Source: Rhodobacteraceae bacterium UBA6141
GTDB taxonomy: Bacteria > Pseudomonadota > Alphaproteobacteria > Rhodobacterales > Rhodobacteraceae
Length of the DNA stretch: 45,169 nt
Direction of reading: 5' to 3'
Assembly: GCA_002423245.1 (NCBI GenBank)
Contig: DIVD01000044.1
Coordinates: forward strand, 38,542 to 83,710
The notes beneath the pieces are model-generated. The model was given only the letters and a program-made list of their open reading frames with translations, ran no database searches and was not told the DNA's origin. The translations under genes and the position numbers were made by a program. Position 1 is the stretch's first letter. Each line of letters opens with the position of its first letter. Shown in pieces: positions 34,329 through 44,190 of this stretch.

Positions 34329-36560
34329 GTGCTGGAACGGCTGGCAAGGGAACGTCGGGCAAGGCTGGCGGCAGAGCGGCTTCTGGAACAGAAGAAGCGC
34401 GAGCTTTACGCGGCCAACCAGAAGCTTGCGATACATGCGCGCGCACTGTCCGAGCAGATCGTGGAACAGCGGCAGGGCCTTGCGCAGGCGCTGTCCGAGG
34501 CGGCGAGCCTGAAGGGGCAGAACAGCCGGGTGCTGTCCGACCTCGAGCAGGCGACCTCGCTGGCGCGGATCGCGCAGACCCGGCTGTGGGACGCGCTGGA
34601 AACGGTGCGCGACGGCTTCGCGGTATTCGACGGCGACCTGCGGCTGGTGGCGGCGAACCGGGCATGGCAGAGCTTCTTCGAGGGCGAGATCGCGCTGACC
34701 CAGGGCGTGCCCTATGACGCGGTGCTGAGGATCGCGGCGCAATGCGGGCTGATCGAGCTCGACGGCCGCGACCCGCTGGACTGGCACCACGAGATGACGG
34801 CGCGCATCCGCCGCGCGCAGATCGACCCTTGCGTCGTGCGGCTGACGGGCGGGCGGCACATCAAGCTGATCGACCGCTGGGGCAGCGAGGGCGATCTGGT
34901 CTGCCTGACGCAGGACATCACCGCGACGATCCTGCGCGAGGCCGAATTGCAGGAGGCGCGCGACAAGGCAGAGGCGGCGAACCGCGCCAAGTCGGCCTTC
35001 CTTGCCAACATGAGCCACGAGATCCGCACCCCGATGAACGGGGTCGTCGGGATGGCAGACCTTCTGTGCGAAACCGACCTGACCGAGGACCAGCGGCTCT
35101 TCGCGGAGACCATCCGCTCCTCGGGCGCGGCGCTCCTGACCATCATCAACGACGTGCTGGACTATTCGCGGATCGAGGCCGAGCGGCTGCGGCTCCATCC
35201 CGAGCCCTTCGACCTGGAACGATGCCTGCATGAGGTGATGCTGCTGCTGCAACCCGCCGCGCGCGAGAAGGGGCTGAAGCTGCTGGTCGATTTCGACCTG
35301 TTCCTGCCGACCCGCTTCGTGGCCGATCCGGGGCGGATGCGGCAGGTGCTGACCAACCTGATCGGCAACGCGGTCAAGTTCACCGCCGCGGGCCATGTGC
35401 TGGCACGGGTGGTCGGGATCGAGATGACGGATGAAAGCTACGAGCTGCACGTGACGGTGGAGGATACCGGCATCGGCATCGCGCCCGAGCATGTCGAGCA
35501 TGTCTTCGGCGAGTTCAACCAGGTGGACTCGGAGTCGAACCGCAAGTTCGAGGGGACGGGGCTCGGCCTCGCCATCACCCGGCAACTGATCGAGCTGATG
35601 GGCGGCTCGATCTGGGTGGACAGCGTGCCCGGCGAGGGATCCTGCTTCGGCTTCCGCCTGCCGCTGACGCCGGCCGAGCCGCGCGAGGAAATCGGCGCGC
35701 CCACGACGCCGATCCTTCTGAAACGCGCGCTGGTGGTGGATGAGTTGCTGATCAACCGGGTGATCCTGGAGCGGCAGCTTGAGACCTACGGGCTTGAGGT
35801 GACGTTGTGCCGGTCGGCGGCAGAGGCGCTGCAGGCGATCGACATCGGCGCCCGCTTCGATCTGGTGCTGACCGACCACGAGATGCCCGGGATGAGCGGG
35901 CCGGAGCTGGCGCGGCGGCTGCGCGAACGCGGCATGGGGGCGCCGATCCTGCTGCTGACCTCGGACCGGGAGGCCGCCCGGGCGGCGGTCGCCGAAGCGG
36001 GGGGCGGCGAACTGGCGGGGATCCTGCAAAAGCCGATCCTGCGCAGCGATCTGTTCCGCGCGCTGCAGGATCTGTCCCGGGTTCCGCCCGGACCGGAGAT
36101 GCCGCAGGCCCTGCCACCGCCCGCACCGCCGCCCGAGGCGGGGCGGCAGATGCGGGTGCTGGCCGCCGAGGACAACCGCACCAACCAGCTGGTCTTCCGC
36201 AAGATGGTGAAGGATTTCGACATCGCGCTGAAGTTTGCCGTCAATGGCCGCGAGGCGGTGGAGATGTGGAGGGACTGGCAGCCGGACCTGATCTTCATGG
36301 ATATCTCCATGCCGGACATGGACGGGTACGAGGCGACCCGCGCCATCCGCGCTGCCGAAGCGGGAACCGGCCGCCATGTGCCGGTCGTGGCGCTGACCGC
36401 GCATGCGATGGCCGGGGATTCCGAACCTGTCATGGCGGCCGGGATGGACCGCTATCTGACCAAGCCCCTGAAGAAGTCTGCCATATCCGACTGCATCGCC
36501 GCGCATTGCCCGGCGGAGGCGCGGCCGGTCCTGCCTGCCGCGGCTTTGGATGAAAGATAG
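34329..36560 (+). CDS. Cytoplasmic hybrid sensor histidine kinase with two receiver domains
   Basis: 743 residues from a GTG start, no transmembrane segment. Order: a coiled coil (1-80), a PAS-like domain (LWDALETVRDGFAVFDGDLR, about 87-200) and the HisKA dimerisation domain with the phospho-acceptor His230 in FLANMSHEIRTPMNG. The HATPase domain has NLIGNAVKF, VEDTGIGIAP and GTGLGLAI. REC1 has VLTDHEMPGMSG; its acidic pocket is reduced (VVDELLIN). REC2 is complete (AAEDNRTNQ, LIFMDISMPDMDG, ALTAHAM, KPL). There is no output domain and no response-regulator gene alongside, so it is an orphan phosphorelay protein. The PAS region resembles the PAS-7/PAS-12 type of alphaproteobacterial kinases. 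Signal unknown. Confidence 0.9.
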   Translation: MLERLARERRARLAAERLLEQKKRELYAANQKLAIHARALSEQIVEQRQGLAQALSEAASLKGQNSRVLSDLEQATSLARIAQTRLWDALETVRDGFAVFDGDLRLVAANRAWQSFFEGEIALTQGVPYDAVLRIAAQCGLIELDGRDPLDWHHEMTARIRRAQIDPCVVRLTGGRHIKLIDRWGSEGDLVCLTQDITATILREAELQEARDKAEAANRAKSAFLANMSHEIRTPMNGVVGMADLLCETDLTEDQRLFAETIRSSGAALLTIINDVLDYSRIEAERLRLHPEPFDLERCLHEVMLLLQPAAREKGLKLLVDFDLFLPTRFVADPGRMRQVLTNLIGNAVKFTAAGHVLARVVGIEMTDESYELHVTVEDTGIGIAPEHVEHVFGEFNQVDSESNRKFEGTGLGLAITRQLIELMGGSIWVDSVPGEGSCFGFRLPLTPAEPREEIGAPTTPILLKRALVVDELLINRVILERQLETYGLEVTLCRSAAEALQAIDIGARFDLVLTDHEMPGMSGPELARRLRERGMGAPILLLTSDREAARAAVAEAGGGELAGILQKPILRSDLFRALQDLSRVPPGPEMPQALPPPAPPPEAGRQMRVLAAEDNRTNQLVFRKMVKDFDIALKFAVNGREAVEMWRDWQPDLIFMDISMPDMDGYEATRAIRAAEAGTGRHVPVVALTAHAMAGDSEPVMAAGMDRYLTKPLKKSAISDCIAAHCPAEARPVLPAAALDER

Positions 36561-36575
36561 CGCGCGCGGCCGGCG

Positions 36576-36596
36576 CCGGGGGTTTTCCACCCCCGG
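36576..36596 (+). terminator. GC-rich hairpin after the histidine kinase gene
   Basis: CCGGGGGT (36576-36583), loop TTTCC, ACCCCCGG (36589-36596): an 8-bp perfect stem 15 bp after the kinase stop. There is no T tract directly after it, though ATATTTC follows 12 bases on. A G10 run lies at 36638-36647. Together they likely end transcription or mark a dispersed intergenic element. Confidence 0.45.
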
Positions 36597-36731
36597 ACCC
36601 CCGGAGGATATTTCGGCCAGCAAGAAGACCGGTGCGCGGGGGGGGGGCGGGGGCGAGGCGGGGGGGCGCTGCGGGGGAGCGAGGCGGGGGAGCAGCCTGA
36701 TGCAAGGAGCGGGCGGCGGCGCCTGCCGGCG

Positions 36732-38804
<2,073 letters not shown>

Positions 38805-38813
38805 CGGCCCGCC

Positions 38814-39107
38814 TCAGAACCCGTAGAAGAACCCTGCGTTGTTCTGCAGCGCGCGTTGCAGGATGATCAGGATGATGAAGGCGACCAGCGGCGCCAGATC
38901 GAGCCCGCCGGTATTGGGCAGGATGCGGCGGATCGGGCCATAGACCGGCTCCAGCAGGCGGTTCAGGCCGAACCACAACTGCGCGACCAACGGCTGGCGG
39001 GTGTTCAGCACCTGAAAGCTGATCAGCCATGACAGGATGATATGCGCGATCATCACGAACCAGACGACGTCCAGGATCAGCATCAAGGCTTGGTAGAGCG
39101 TCGTCAT
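38814..39107 (-). CDS. YggT family integral membrane protein
   Basis: 97 residues with two hydrophobic helices (ALMLILDVVWFVMIAHIILS and LAPLVAFIILIILQRAL) flanking the conserved LNRLLEPVYGPIRRILPNTG. This is the single-repeat YggT pattern. The role is uncertain: homologues occur near division and osmotic-stress genes. GGAG precedes the ATG at 39107. recQ follows on the same strand. The 150-bp region upstream, shared with the divergent thioesterase-like gene, has an inverted repeat TGACGC/GCGTCA at 39208-39230. Confidence 0.9.
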   Translation of the reverse strand: MTTLYQALMLILDVVWFVMIAHIILSWLISFQVLNTRQPLVAQLWFGLNRLLEPVYGPIRRILPNTGGLDLAPLVAFIILIILQRALQNNAGFFYGF

Positions 39108-39256
39108 CCGTGTTCTCCGCTTGGGTTTGCGGCGTCACAGGTAAGGCCTGCGCGCCCTTCATGCAACCACTCGCGGCGGCGCAGCACGTAACGCAACGTC
39201 GCCGGTTGACGCGCGCCTGACCCTGCGTCACGTGGGGCGCAAACAGGAGGCGCCCG

Positions 39257-39787
39257 ATGTATCCCTTCATCCGCATGGCCTATGCGATCGCCAGATCCCG
39301 CAACGCGCCGCCGCTGCCGGTGACCGGCACCCATGTCTCGCATCACCTCTGCCTGCCCTGGGATCTGGACTTCTGGTCGGAGCTGAACAACGGGCGCACC
39401 CTGACGCTCTACGATCTGGGGCGAATGCCGATGTTGATGCGCATGGGGCTGACGCGCATGTTGCGCGGCCGGCGAATCGGGATGACCATCGCGGGCAGTT
39501 CCGTGCGCTACCGGCGCCGGGTGCGGCTGTTCCACCGGGTCGAGATGCGCAGCCGCTGCATCGGCTGGGATGCACGGTTCCTGTACATGGACCAGAGCAT
39601 GTGGCGGAACGGCGAGTGCACCAGCCAGGTGCTGATTCGGTCGGCCTTTACCGATGGCAAGGGGATCGTGCCGCCCGCGCAGGTGCTGGCCCTGATCGGT
39701 CGGCAGGAGGAAAGCCCGCCGCTGCCCGGCTGGGTGCAGGCCTGGATCGCGGCCGATGCCCAGCGGCCCTGGCCACCGCAGGCATAG
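39257..39787 (+). CDS. Thioesterase-like protein, hot-dog fold (THEM6/4HBT type)
   Basis: 176 residues. The pattern SHHLCLPWDLDFWSELNNGR, LTLYDLGRMPML, MTIAGSSVRYRRRVRLF and HRVEMRSRCIGWDARFLYMDQSMWRNG matches the THEM6/acyl-CoA thioesterase-like family. There the Asp-x-x-x-x-x-NNG motif sits at the start of the hot-dog helix. Substrate is unknown; a fatty acyl thioester is likely from family knowledge. No signal peptide. AGGAGG before the ATG at 39257 fixes the start. TTGACG at 39206-39211 could be a -35 box. It is 75 bp upstream of the UMF1-type transporter gene and may lead that operon. Confidence 0.8.
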   Translation: MYPFIRMAYAIARSRNAPPLPVTGTHVSHHLCLPWDLDFWSELNNGRTLTLYDLGRMPMLMRMGLTRMLRGRRIGMTIAGSSVRYRRRVRLFHRVEMRSRCIGWDARFLYMDQSMWRNGECTSQVLIRSAFTDGKGIVPPAQVLALIGRQEESPPLPGWVQAWIAADAQRPWPPQA

Positions 39788-39862
39788 CGCCGCCCCGCGC
39801 TTGTGCCGCCCCCGCTTTTGAGGCTTGATCGCGCCGGCAGCGGGGCGGCAGGAGCAGGCGGC

Positions 39863-41206
39863 ATGGCGGTTTCGGCGAAGAGGCGCATCTGGGGCTGGTT
39901 CTTCTTCGACTGGGCCAGCCAGCCCTACAACACGCTGCTGCTGACCTTCATCTTCGCGCCCTACATGGCAGAGCTTCTGGGCAGCGGCACCGCGGCGCAG
40001 GCGGTCTGGGGATATGGCATCGGCCTGACCGGCTTCGTGGTCGCGCTCTTGGCGCCGCTGCTGGGGGCGATCGCCGACCGGGCGGGCGGGCGGATGGGGT
40101 TCCTGTGGGTGTTCTCGGCCTTCTATGTGCTGGGTGCCTGGGGGCTGTGGTACGCGATCCCCGGCGAGGTCAACCTGCTGCTGATCATGCTGTCCTTCGG
40201 CGTGGGGCTCGCGGCGATGGAATTCGCGACGATCTTCACCAACGCGATGCTCCCCGGCCTTGGCTCGCGCGCCGAGATCGGGCGGATTTCCGGCTCGGGC
40301 TGGGCCTTCGGCTATCTGGGCGGGCTGCTGGCGCTGATCCTCATGCTGGCGCTGCTGGCGGAGAACGGCGAGACGGGGCGCACGATGATCGGGATCGCGC
40401 CGCTGTTCGGGCTGGATCCTGCCTTGCGCGAGGGCACGCGGGCGGTGGGGCCGCTGACCGCGATCTGGTACGCGCTGTTCATGGTGCCGTTCTTCTGTTG
40501 GGTGCGCGAGCCGCCGGTGCCCGGCGCGGTGCCGGTGGCGCAGGCCGCGCGCGAGGCGCTGCCGCGTCTGCGCCAGTCGCTGGCGGCGCTGCCGGCGCGG
40601 CGCAGCCTGTCGGCCTATCTGCTGTCCTCGATGTTCTACCGCGATGCGCTGAACGGCATGTACATGTTCGGCGGCATCTATGCTGCGGGCGTGCTGGGCT
40701 GGACGGTGACGGATGTGGGCAAGTTCGGGCTGCTCGCGGTGCTGACCGGCGCGCTCTTTGCCTGGATCGGCGGGCGGGCCGATGCGCGCTTCGGGCCAAG
40801 GCCGGTGATCGCGGTCAACGTGATCGTGCTGGCGGCGGTGGCGGTGGCGGTGATCTTCATCTCTCGCGGCGCGGTGTTCGGGATGGCGGTCGCCCCCGGA
40901 AGCGCCCTGCCCGACATCGCCTTCTATGCAATGGGCGCGCTGATCGGCGCGGCGGGCGGCGCGCTGCAATCGGCCAGCCGCAACATGCTGGTCCGGCAGG
41001 CGGACCCGGCGCGGATGACCGAGACCTTCGGGCTTTACGCGCTGGCGGGCAAGGCCACCTCCTTCATCGCGCCGCTGTCGATCGGCGCGGTCACGCAACT
41101 GACCGGCAGCCAGCAGGCGGGCATCTCTCCGCTGATCGTGCTTTTTCTTCTGGGGCTGGTGCTGCTATCCTGGGTGGAACCCGATCCCGAGGAGGCGCCG
41201 GCATGA
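39863..41206 (+). CDS. MFS transporter, UMF1 (Atg22-like) family
   Basis: 447 residues with about 12 transmembrane helices and the N-terminal signature IWGWFFFDWASQPYNTLLLT, characteristic of UMF1/Atg22 permeases. GAIADRAGGRMGFLW is the MFS loop 2-3 motif, and RADARFGPRPVI is the second. Related eukaryotic Atg22 exports amino acids from the vacuole; bacterial substrates are unknown. The start at 39863 has GGAG upstream, and earlier in-frame codons are not conserved-looking. The stop overlaps mepA by ATGA, so the two are coupled. Confidence 0.92.
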   Translation: MAVSAKRRIWGWFFFDWASQPYNTLLLTFIFAPYMAELLGSGTAAQAVWGYGIGLTGFVVALLAPLLGAIADRAGGRMGFLWVFSAFYVLGAWGLWYAIPGEVNLLLIMLSFGVGLAAMEFATIFTNAMLPGLGSRAEIGRISGSGWAFGYLGGLLALILMLALLAENGETGRTMIGIAPLFGLDPALREGTRAVGPLTAIWYALFMVPFFCWVREPPVPGAVPVAQAAREALPRLRQSLAALPARRSLSAYLLSSMFYRDALNGMYMFGGIYAAGVLGWTVTDVGKFGLLAVLTGALFAWIGGRADARFGPRPVIAVNVIVLAAVAVAVIFISRGAVFGMAVAPGSALPDIAFYAMGALIGAAGGALQSASRNMLVRQADPARMTETFGLYALAGKATSFIAPLSIGAVTQLTGSQQAGISPLIVLFLLGLVLLSWVEPDPEEAPA

Positions 41207-42096
41207 TCCGTTTCGCAATCCTGCTCGCGGCATGGGCCGGCCTTGCGCTGCCCGCCGCCGCAGAGCCCCTGGCCCGCAACCTGTTCGGCGCAGCGGCGCG
41301 GCCCTCGGCGCAGGCGCCCTCGGCGATCGGCAGCTATGCCAGGGGCTGCGCCGCCGGACTGCAGGCGCTGCCGGAAACCGGGCCGACATGGCAGGCGATG
41401 CGGCTCTCGCGCAACCGGACCTGGGCGCATCCGCAGATGATCGGCTATCTGGTGGAGCTGTCGCAGACCGCGCGCAAGCTGGGCTGGGCCGGGCTTTACA
41501 TCGGCGATATCAGCCAGCCGCGCGGCGGGCCGATGACCGGCGGGCACAACAGCCACCAGATGGGCCTTGATGCCGACATCTGGATGCTGCCGCCGCAGCG
41601 GCTGAACCTGACGCGGCAGGAACGCGAGGCCATCTCCTCCATCTCGGTGCGGACGGCGGACCAGACGCGGGTGAACGGCAACTGGACGCCGCAGCATCAG
41701 GCGCTCATGGCCGCGGCGGCCGCCGATCCGCGGGTGGACCGGGTCTTCGTGGCGGCTGCGGTGAAGATCGAGATGTGCAAGACCGCCCGCCCGCGCGATA
41801 CCCGATGGTTGCAGAAGATCCGCCCGATCTATGGCCATGACACGCATTTCCATGTGCGCCTGAAATGCCCGCGCGGCGACCGGCTGTGCCAGACGCAATC
41901 GCCCGCGGTGGATGAGCTGTCGAAGGGCGGCAACGGCTGTGACGAGACGCTCGCCTGGTGGGTCACGACCTACCTTGACGAGTTGCGCAACCCGCCCGAA
42001 CGCCCCGCGGTGCCGGGGCCGCGGGCGCGCACGCCGAAGGCATTCACGATGGCCGACCTGCCCGATCAATGCGCCGCCGTACTCGCCTCGGACTGA
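41203..42096 (+). CDS. mepA: Penicillin-insensitive murein endopeptidase MepA
   Basis: A periplasmic zinc peptidase that cuts D-Ala-meso-DAP cross-links in peptidoglycan. 297 residues with a signal peptide (MIRFAILLAAWAGLALPAAA). The LAS metallopeptidase motifs are present: GGHNSHQMGLDADIWM (the His and Asp ligands) and YGHDTHFHVRLKCP (the HxH ligand), plus QSPAVDELSKGGNGCDETLAWW at the C-terminal side. The ATG at 41203 overlaps the stop of the transporter gene. The last 28 bp overlap the next gene, again indicating coupled translation. Confidence 0.95.
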   Translation: MIRFAILLAAWAGLALPAAAEPLARNLFGAAARPSAQAPSAIGSYARGCAAGLQALPETGPTWQAMRLSRNRTWAHPQMIGYLVELSQTARKLGWAGLYIGDISQPRGGPMTGGHNSHQMGLDADIWMLPPQRLNLTRQEREAISSISVRTADQTRVNGNWTPQHQALMAAAAADPRVDRVFVAAAVKIEMCKTARPRDTRWLQKIRPIYGHDTHFHVRLKCPRGDRLCQTQSPAVDELSKGGNGCDETLAWWVTTYLDELRNPPERPAVPGPRARTPKAFTMADLPDQCAAVLASD

Positions 42097-42977
42097 TCGC
42101 CGCGCTGGCCTGTCTGCCGCTGGCCTTCGGGATCGGCGCGCGGCTGGGCGGCGCGGCAGAGCCGCAGGCGGCGGTGCATGTCGGAACCTGGGTCTGGCGC
42201 GGCGACAATGACCGCTTCGGCGGGTTTTCGGGGCTGGAGCTGTCGGACGACGGGCTGCACTTCGTGGCCGTATCTGACCGCGGGGCGCTGGCGCGGGGGC
42301 GGCTGCGGCGCGCCGCGGACGGGCGGGTCGAGGCGGTGGAGCAGGCCGTGCTGCTGCCGCTGCATGACAGCCGGGGCAATCAGGTTGCAGACTATTTTGC
42401 CGATGCCGAGGGGCTGGCGCTGGCGGCGGATGGCAGCCTTTACGTCTCGTTCGAGGGCTATGCGCGGGTCGCGCGCTACGCGGATCCGGCGGGCGCGGCC
42501 GAACGGTTGCCCCGGCCGCGGGCCTTCGACGACCTGCAGGGAAACGCCGCGCTGGAGGCGCTGGCGATCGGGCCGGACGGCGCGCTCTACACCCTGCCGG
42601 AACGGTCGGGCGCGGCGCGGCGGCCCTTTCCGGTCTGGCGGTTCCGGGACGGCGCCTGGGACCAGCCCTTCGCCCTGCCCCGGGATGGCGGCTGGCTGCC
42701 CGTCGGCGCCGATTTCGGGCCGGACGGGCGGCTCTACCTGCTGGAGCGGGGCTTCTTCGGCGTCGGGTTTCTCAGCCGCGTGCGGCGGTTCGCCATCGGC
42801 GAAGCGGCCACGGGCGGCGAGGTGCTGCTGGAGACGGGCACCGCCGGGCATGACAACCTCGAGGGCATTGCCGTCTGGCAGGACGCAAGCGGCGCGATCC
42901 GGCTGACGATGATCTCGGACGACAACTTCCTGTGGATGCAGCGGACCGAGTTCGTGGACTACCGGCTGGCGCCCTAG
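42069..42977 (+). CDS. Exported esterase-like/phytase-like beta-propeller protein (PF13449)
   Basis: 302 residues with a signal peptide (MRRRTRLGLIAALACLPLAF). The mature domain shows the pattern of the esterase-like activity of phytase family: FGGFSGLELSDDGLHFVAVSDRG, ADAEGLALAADGSLYVSFEG, NAALEALAIGPDGALYTLPE, DNLEGIAVWQ and MISDDNF. These repeats are propeller blades with Asp-rich metal sites. The precise substrate is unknown. The 28-bp overlap with mepA places it in the same transcript. Two in-frame start codons are not available, so the overlap start is well supported. Confidence 0.85.
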   Translation: MRRRTRLGLIAALACLPLAFGIGARLGGAAEPQAAVHVGTWVWRGDNDRFGGFSGLELSDDGLHFVAVSDRGALARGRLRRAADGRVEAVEQAVLLPLHDSRGNQVADYFADAEGLALAADGSLYVSFEGYARVARYADPAGAAERLPRPRAFDDLQGNAALEALAIGPDGALYTLPERSGAARRPFPVWRFRDGAWDQPFALPRDGGWLPVGADFGPDGRLYLLERGFFGVGFLSRVRRFAIGEAATGGEVLLETGTAGHDNLEGIAVWQDASGAIRLTMISDDNFLWMQRTEFVDYRLAP

Positions 42978-42986
42978 CGATTGCGC

Positions 42987-43016
42987 TTGACCCGCCGGGC
43001 GGTTCGGACGTATTGC
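42987..43016 (+). promoter_or_regulatory. Candidate promoter for the YhhQ-type transporter gene
   Basis: TTGACC at 42987-42992 and TATTGC at 43011-43016 are separated by 18 bp, directly after the stop of the preceding gene. No preQ1 riboswitch could be recognised in the 57-nt leader. Confidence 0.4.
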
Positions 43017-43072
43017 GCCGCGTCCCGCCGCGCGGGGCCAAGTGTCCGCAACCTTGCCAAAACGGAGCCGAC

Positions 43073-43702
43073 ATGACCCGATATCTCCCCGGCATCCTTG
43101 CCATGGCCGCCGTCGTCGTGGCCTCCAACATCCTCGTGCAGTTCCTGCTGGGCGACTGGCTCACATGGGGCGCCTTCACCTATCCCTTCGCCTTTCTCGT
43201 CACCGACGTGATGAACCGCGTCCATGGCGCGCCCGCCGCCCGCCGCGTGGTGCTGGCGGGCTTTGTCGCCGGCATCGCCTGTTCGCTGATCGGCACCCAG
43301 ATCATGGGCGCCTCCGGCCCGCTGGTCACGCTGCGCATCGCACTGGGATCGGGCGCGGCCTTCCTTGTCGCGCAGATGATGGACGTGGCGGTTTTCGACC
43401 GGATGCGCGGCGGCGCCTGGTGGCGCGCGCCGCTGGTGTCCACCCTCGTCGGCTCGTCGCTCGACACCGCGATCTTCTTCTCGGTGGCCTTCGCGGGCGC
43501 GCTGAGCGTCCTCGAACCCGGCAATGACGTGTCCTGGGCGGGCGAGGCGGTGCCGCTTCTGGGCGCGGGCCTCGTGGCGCCGCTGTGGGTATCACTGGCG
43601 GTTGCCGACTGGCTCGTCAAGCTTTTGCTTGCTTTGGCGGCATTGGTGCCCTTCCGCCTGATCGTTTCAAGGCTGATGGGAAACAGCGCACCGGTAGCGT
43701 AA
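43073..43702 (+). CDS. Queuosine precursor transporter, YhhQ/VUT family
   Basis: 209 residues, six hydrophobic segments. Family features are VVVASNILVQFLLGDWLTWG, the conserved FAFLVTDVMNRVHG, the MMDVAVFDRMR loop and SSLDTAIFFSVAF. The family (E. coli YhhQ/QueH-linked) imports preQ0/preQ1 for tRNA queuosine. The start at 43073 follows ACGGAG. No queuosine biosynthesis gene is in the window. The stop at 43702 is immediately followed by the TTGACA of the structured RNA described below. Confidence 0.9.
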   Translation: MTRYLPGILAMAAVVVASNILVQFLLGDWLTWGAFTYPFAFLVTDVMNRVHGAPAARRVVLAGFVAGIACSLIGTQIMGASGPLVTLRIALGSGAAFLVAQMMDVAVFDRMRGGAWWRAPLVSTLVGSSLDTAIFFSVAFAGALSVLEPGNDVSWAGEAVPLLGAGLVAPLWVSLAVADWLVKLLLALAALVPFRLIVSRLMGNSAPVA

Positions 43703-43708
43703 AAAGAT

Positions 43709-43714
43709 TTGACA
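43709..43714 (+). promoter_or_regulatory. Consensus -35 box of the structured RNA region
   Basis: A perfect TTGACA seven bases after the transporter stop codon. With a 17-bp spacer the -10 would be ACCCTT (43732-43737), which is weak. The transcript would then start near 43745. Confidence 0.45.
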
Positions 43715-43772
43715 CGCACAAAATCTGTGGCACCCTTGGGTCAACGGCAACGCATTGAAAGGAGGTGGTCCA

Positions 43773-43829
43773 GTGTCTAGAGTGATAGTGGAGAGAGGTG
43801 TCGGGACAGTCAGGGGGGCCGTGGCCTGA
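43773..43829 (+). CDS. Possible 18-residue leader peptide in the structured RNA
   Basis: GTG start seven bases after GGAGG. It encodes MSRVIVERGVGTVRGAVA. In this GC-rich genome its codons are striking: AGA twice, ATA, AGG, TCT, ACA and GGT, while neighbouring genes use mainly CGC/CGG, ATC and GGC. Either the frame is translated slowly and used for sensing, or the codons simply reflect RNA structure and the peptide is not made. Its last ten codons lie inside the paired region, so a ribosome on it would open the 43797-43815 stems. Confidence 0.4.
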   Translation: MSRVIVERGVGTVRGAVA

Positions 43830-43911
43830 GGGCAACCCCGAGGGCTTTTGAACCCTGACTGGGCCTCGTCGAGCTTCGACACCCTAACTGGCCCATCTCC
43901 GTAGATCTCGG

Positions 43912-43947
43912 GGGCCGTTTCCGGACAGGGGACGGCCCTTTCTATTT
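43912..43947 (+). terminator. Strong intrinsic terminator
   Basis: GGGCCGTTTCC (43912-43922) pairs fully, with two G-U pairs, to GGGGACGGCCC (43928-43938) around the loop GGACA. It is followed by TTTCTATTT (43939-43947). The 11-bp stem plus T tract is a textbook Rho-independent terminator. Confidence 0.88.
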
Positions 43948-43949
43948 GC

Positions 43950-44190
43950 CCGGACGAGGCGCGCCGCCACGCAGCCCATGGCCGCACGAAGAGCACATGG
44001 CGCGGCTCGAAGGCCTGCCGCAGGAGAACCGCGACCTTGCCTGGAAGGCGCGGATCCGGCTCTGTGCCCGGTATCGCCGGCTGATCGCGCGCGGCAAGCC
44101 CGCGACCCTCGTCGTCACCGCCATGTCACCGCCATCGCCCGTGAACTGGCGGCCTTCATCTGGGCCATCGCCAGGATCGTTCCCCCCAAG
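43950..44190 (+). pseudogene. IS110-type transposase C-terminal remnant
   Basis: Reading ARLEGLPQENRDLAWKAR and YRRLIARGKPATLVVTA, then in another frame TAIARELAAFIWAIARIVPP, reconstructs the C-terminal part of an IS110/IS116-type transposase. The frame changes at a tandem duplication of 11 bp (GTCACCGCCAT at 44114-44124 and 44125-44135), which is not a multiple of three. The N-terminal DEDD domain is absent. It begins right after the terminator of the structured RNA. Confidence 0.65.

Larger units (their letters stand above)
43745..43947 (+). ncRNA. Candidate structured RNA or leader with super Shine-Dalgarno and terminator
   Basis: About 200 nt bounded by a consensus -35 and an intrinsic terminator. 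43758-43773 (AAAGGAGGTGGTCCAG) can pair with 16 nt of the 16S rRNA 3' end with one G-U. Downstream are nested stems: GGAGA 43790-43794 with 43896-43900; GGTGTCG 43797-43803 with 43877-43883; CAGTCAGGG 43807-43815 with 43853-43861 (9 bp, perfect). A competing partner CCCTAACTG (43882-43890) can replace the last with one mismatch, and GTCGA-GCT-TCGAC (43868-43880) competes with the second stem. This is the layout of an attenuator or regulatory RNA. I do not recognise the family; stems were paired by eye. Confidence 0.6.

Noticed and set aside
33945..36623. Long minus-strand frame over the histidine kinase gene
   Set aside because: No recognisable domain. The plus-strand product has complete kinase motifs.
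42978..43072. preQ1 riboswitch before the YhhQ-type gene
   Set aside because: Looked for because of the transporter family, but no preQ1-I hairpin with the downstream A-rich pseudoknot strand is present.
43728..43745. Sigma-54 promoter suggested by TGGCAC at 43728
   Set aside because: The TTGC element is not at the required spacing.
43753..43775. Fragment of a 16S rRNA gene on the minus strand
   Set aside because: Only about 16 nt match the 3' end and flanking bases diverge at once. Its position before a start codon fits an extended Shine-Dalgarno better.
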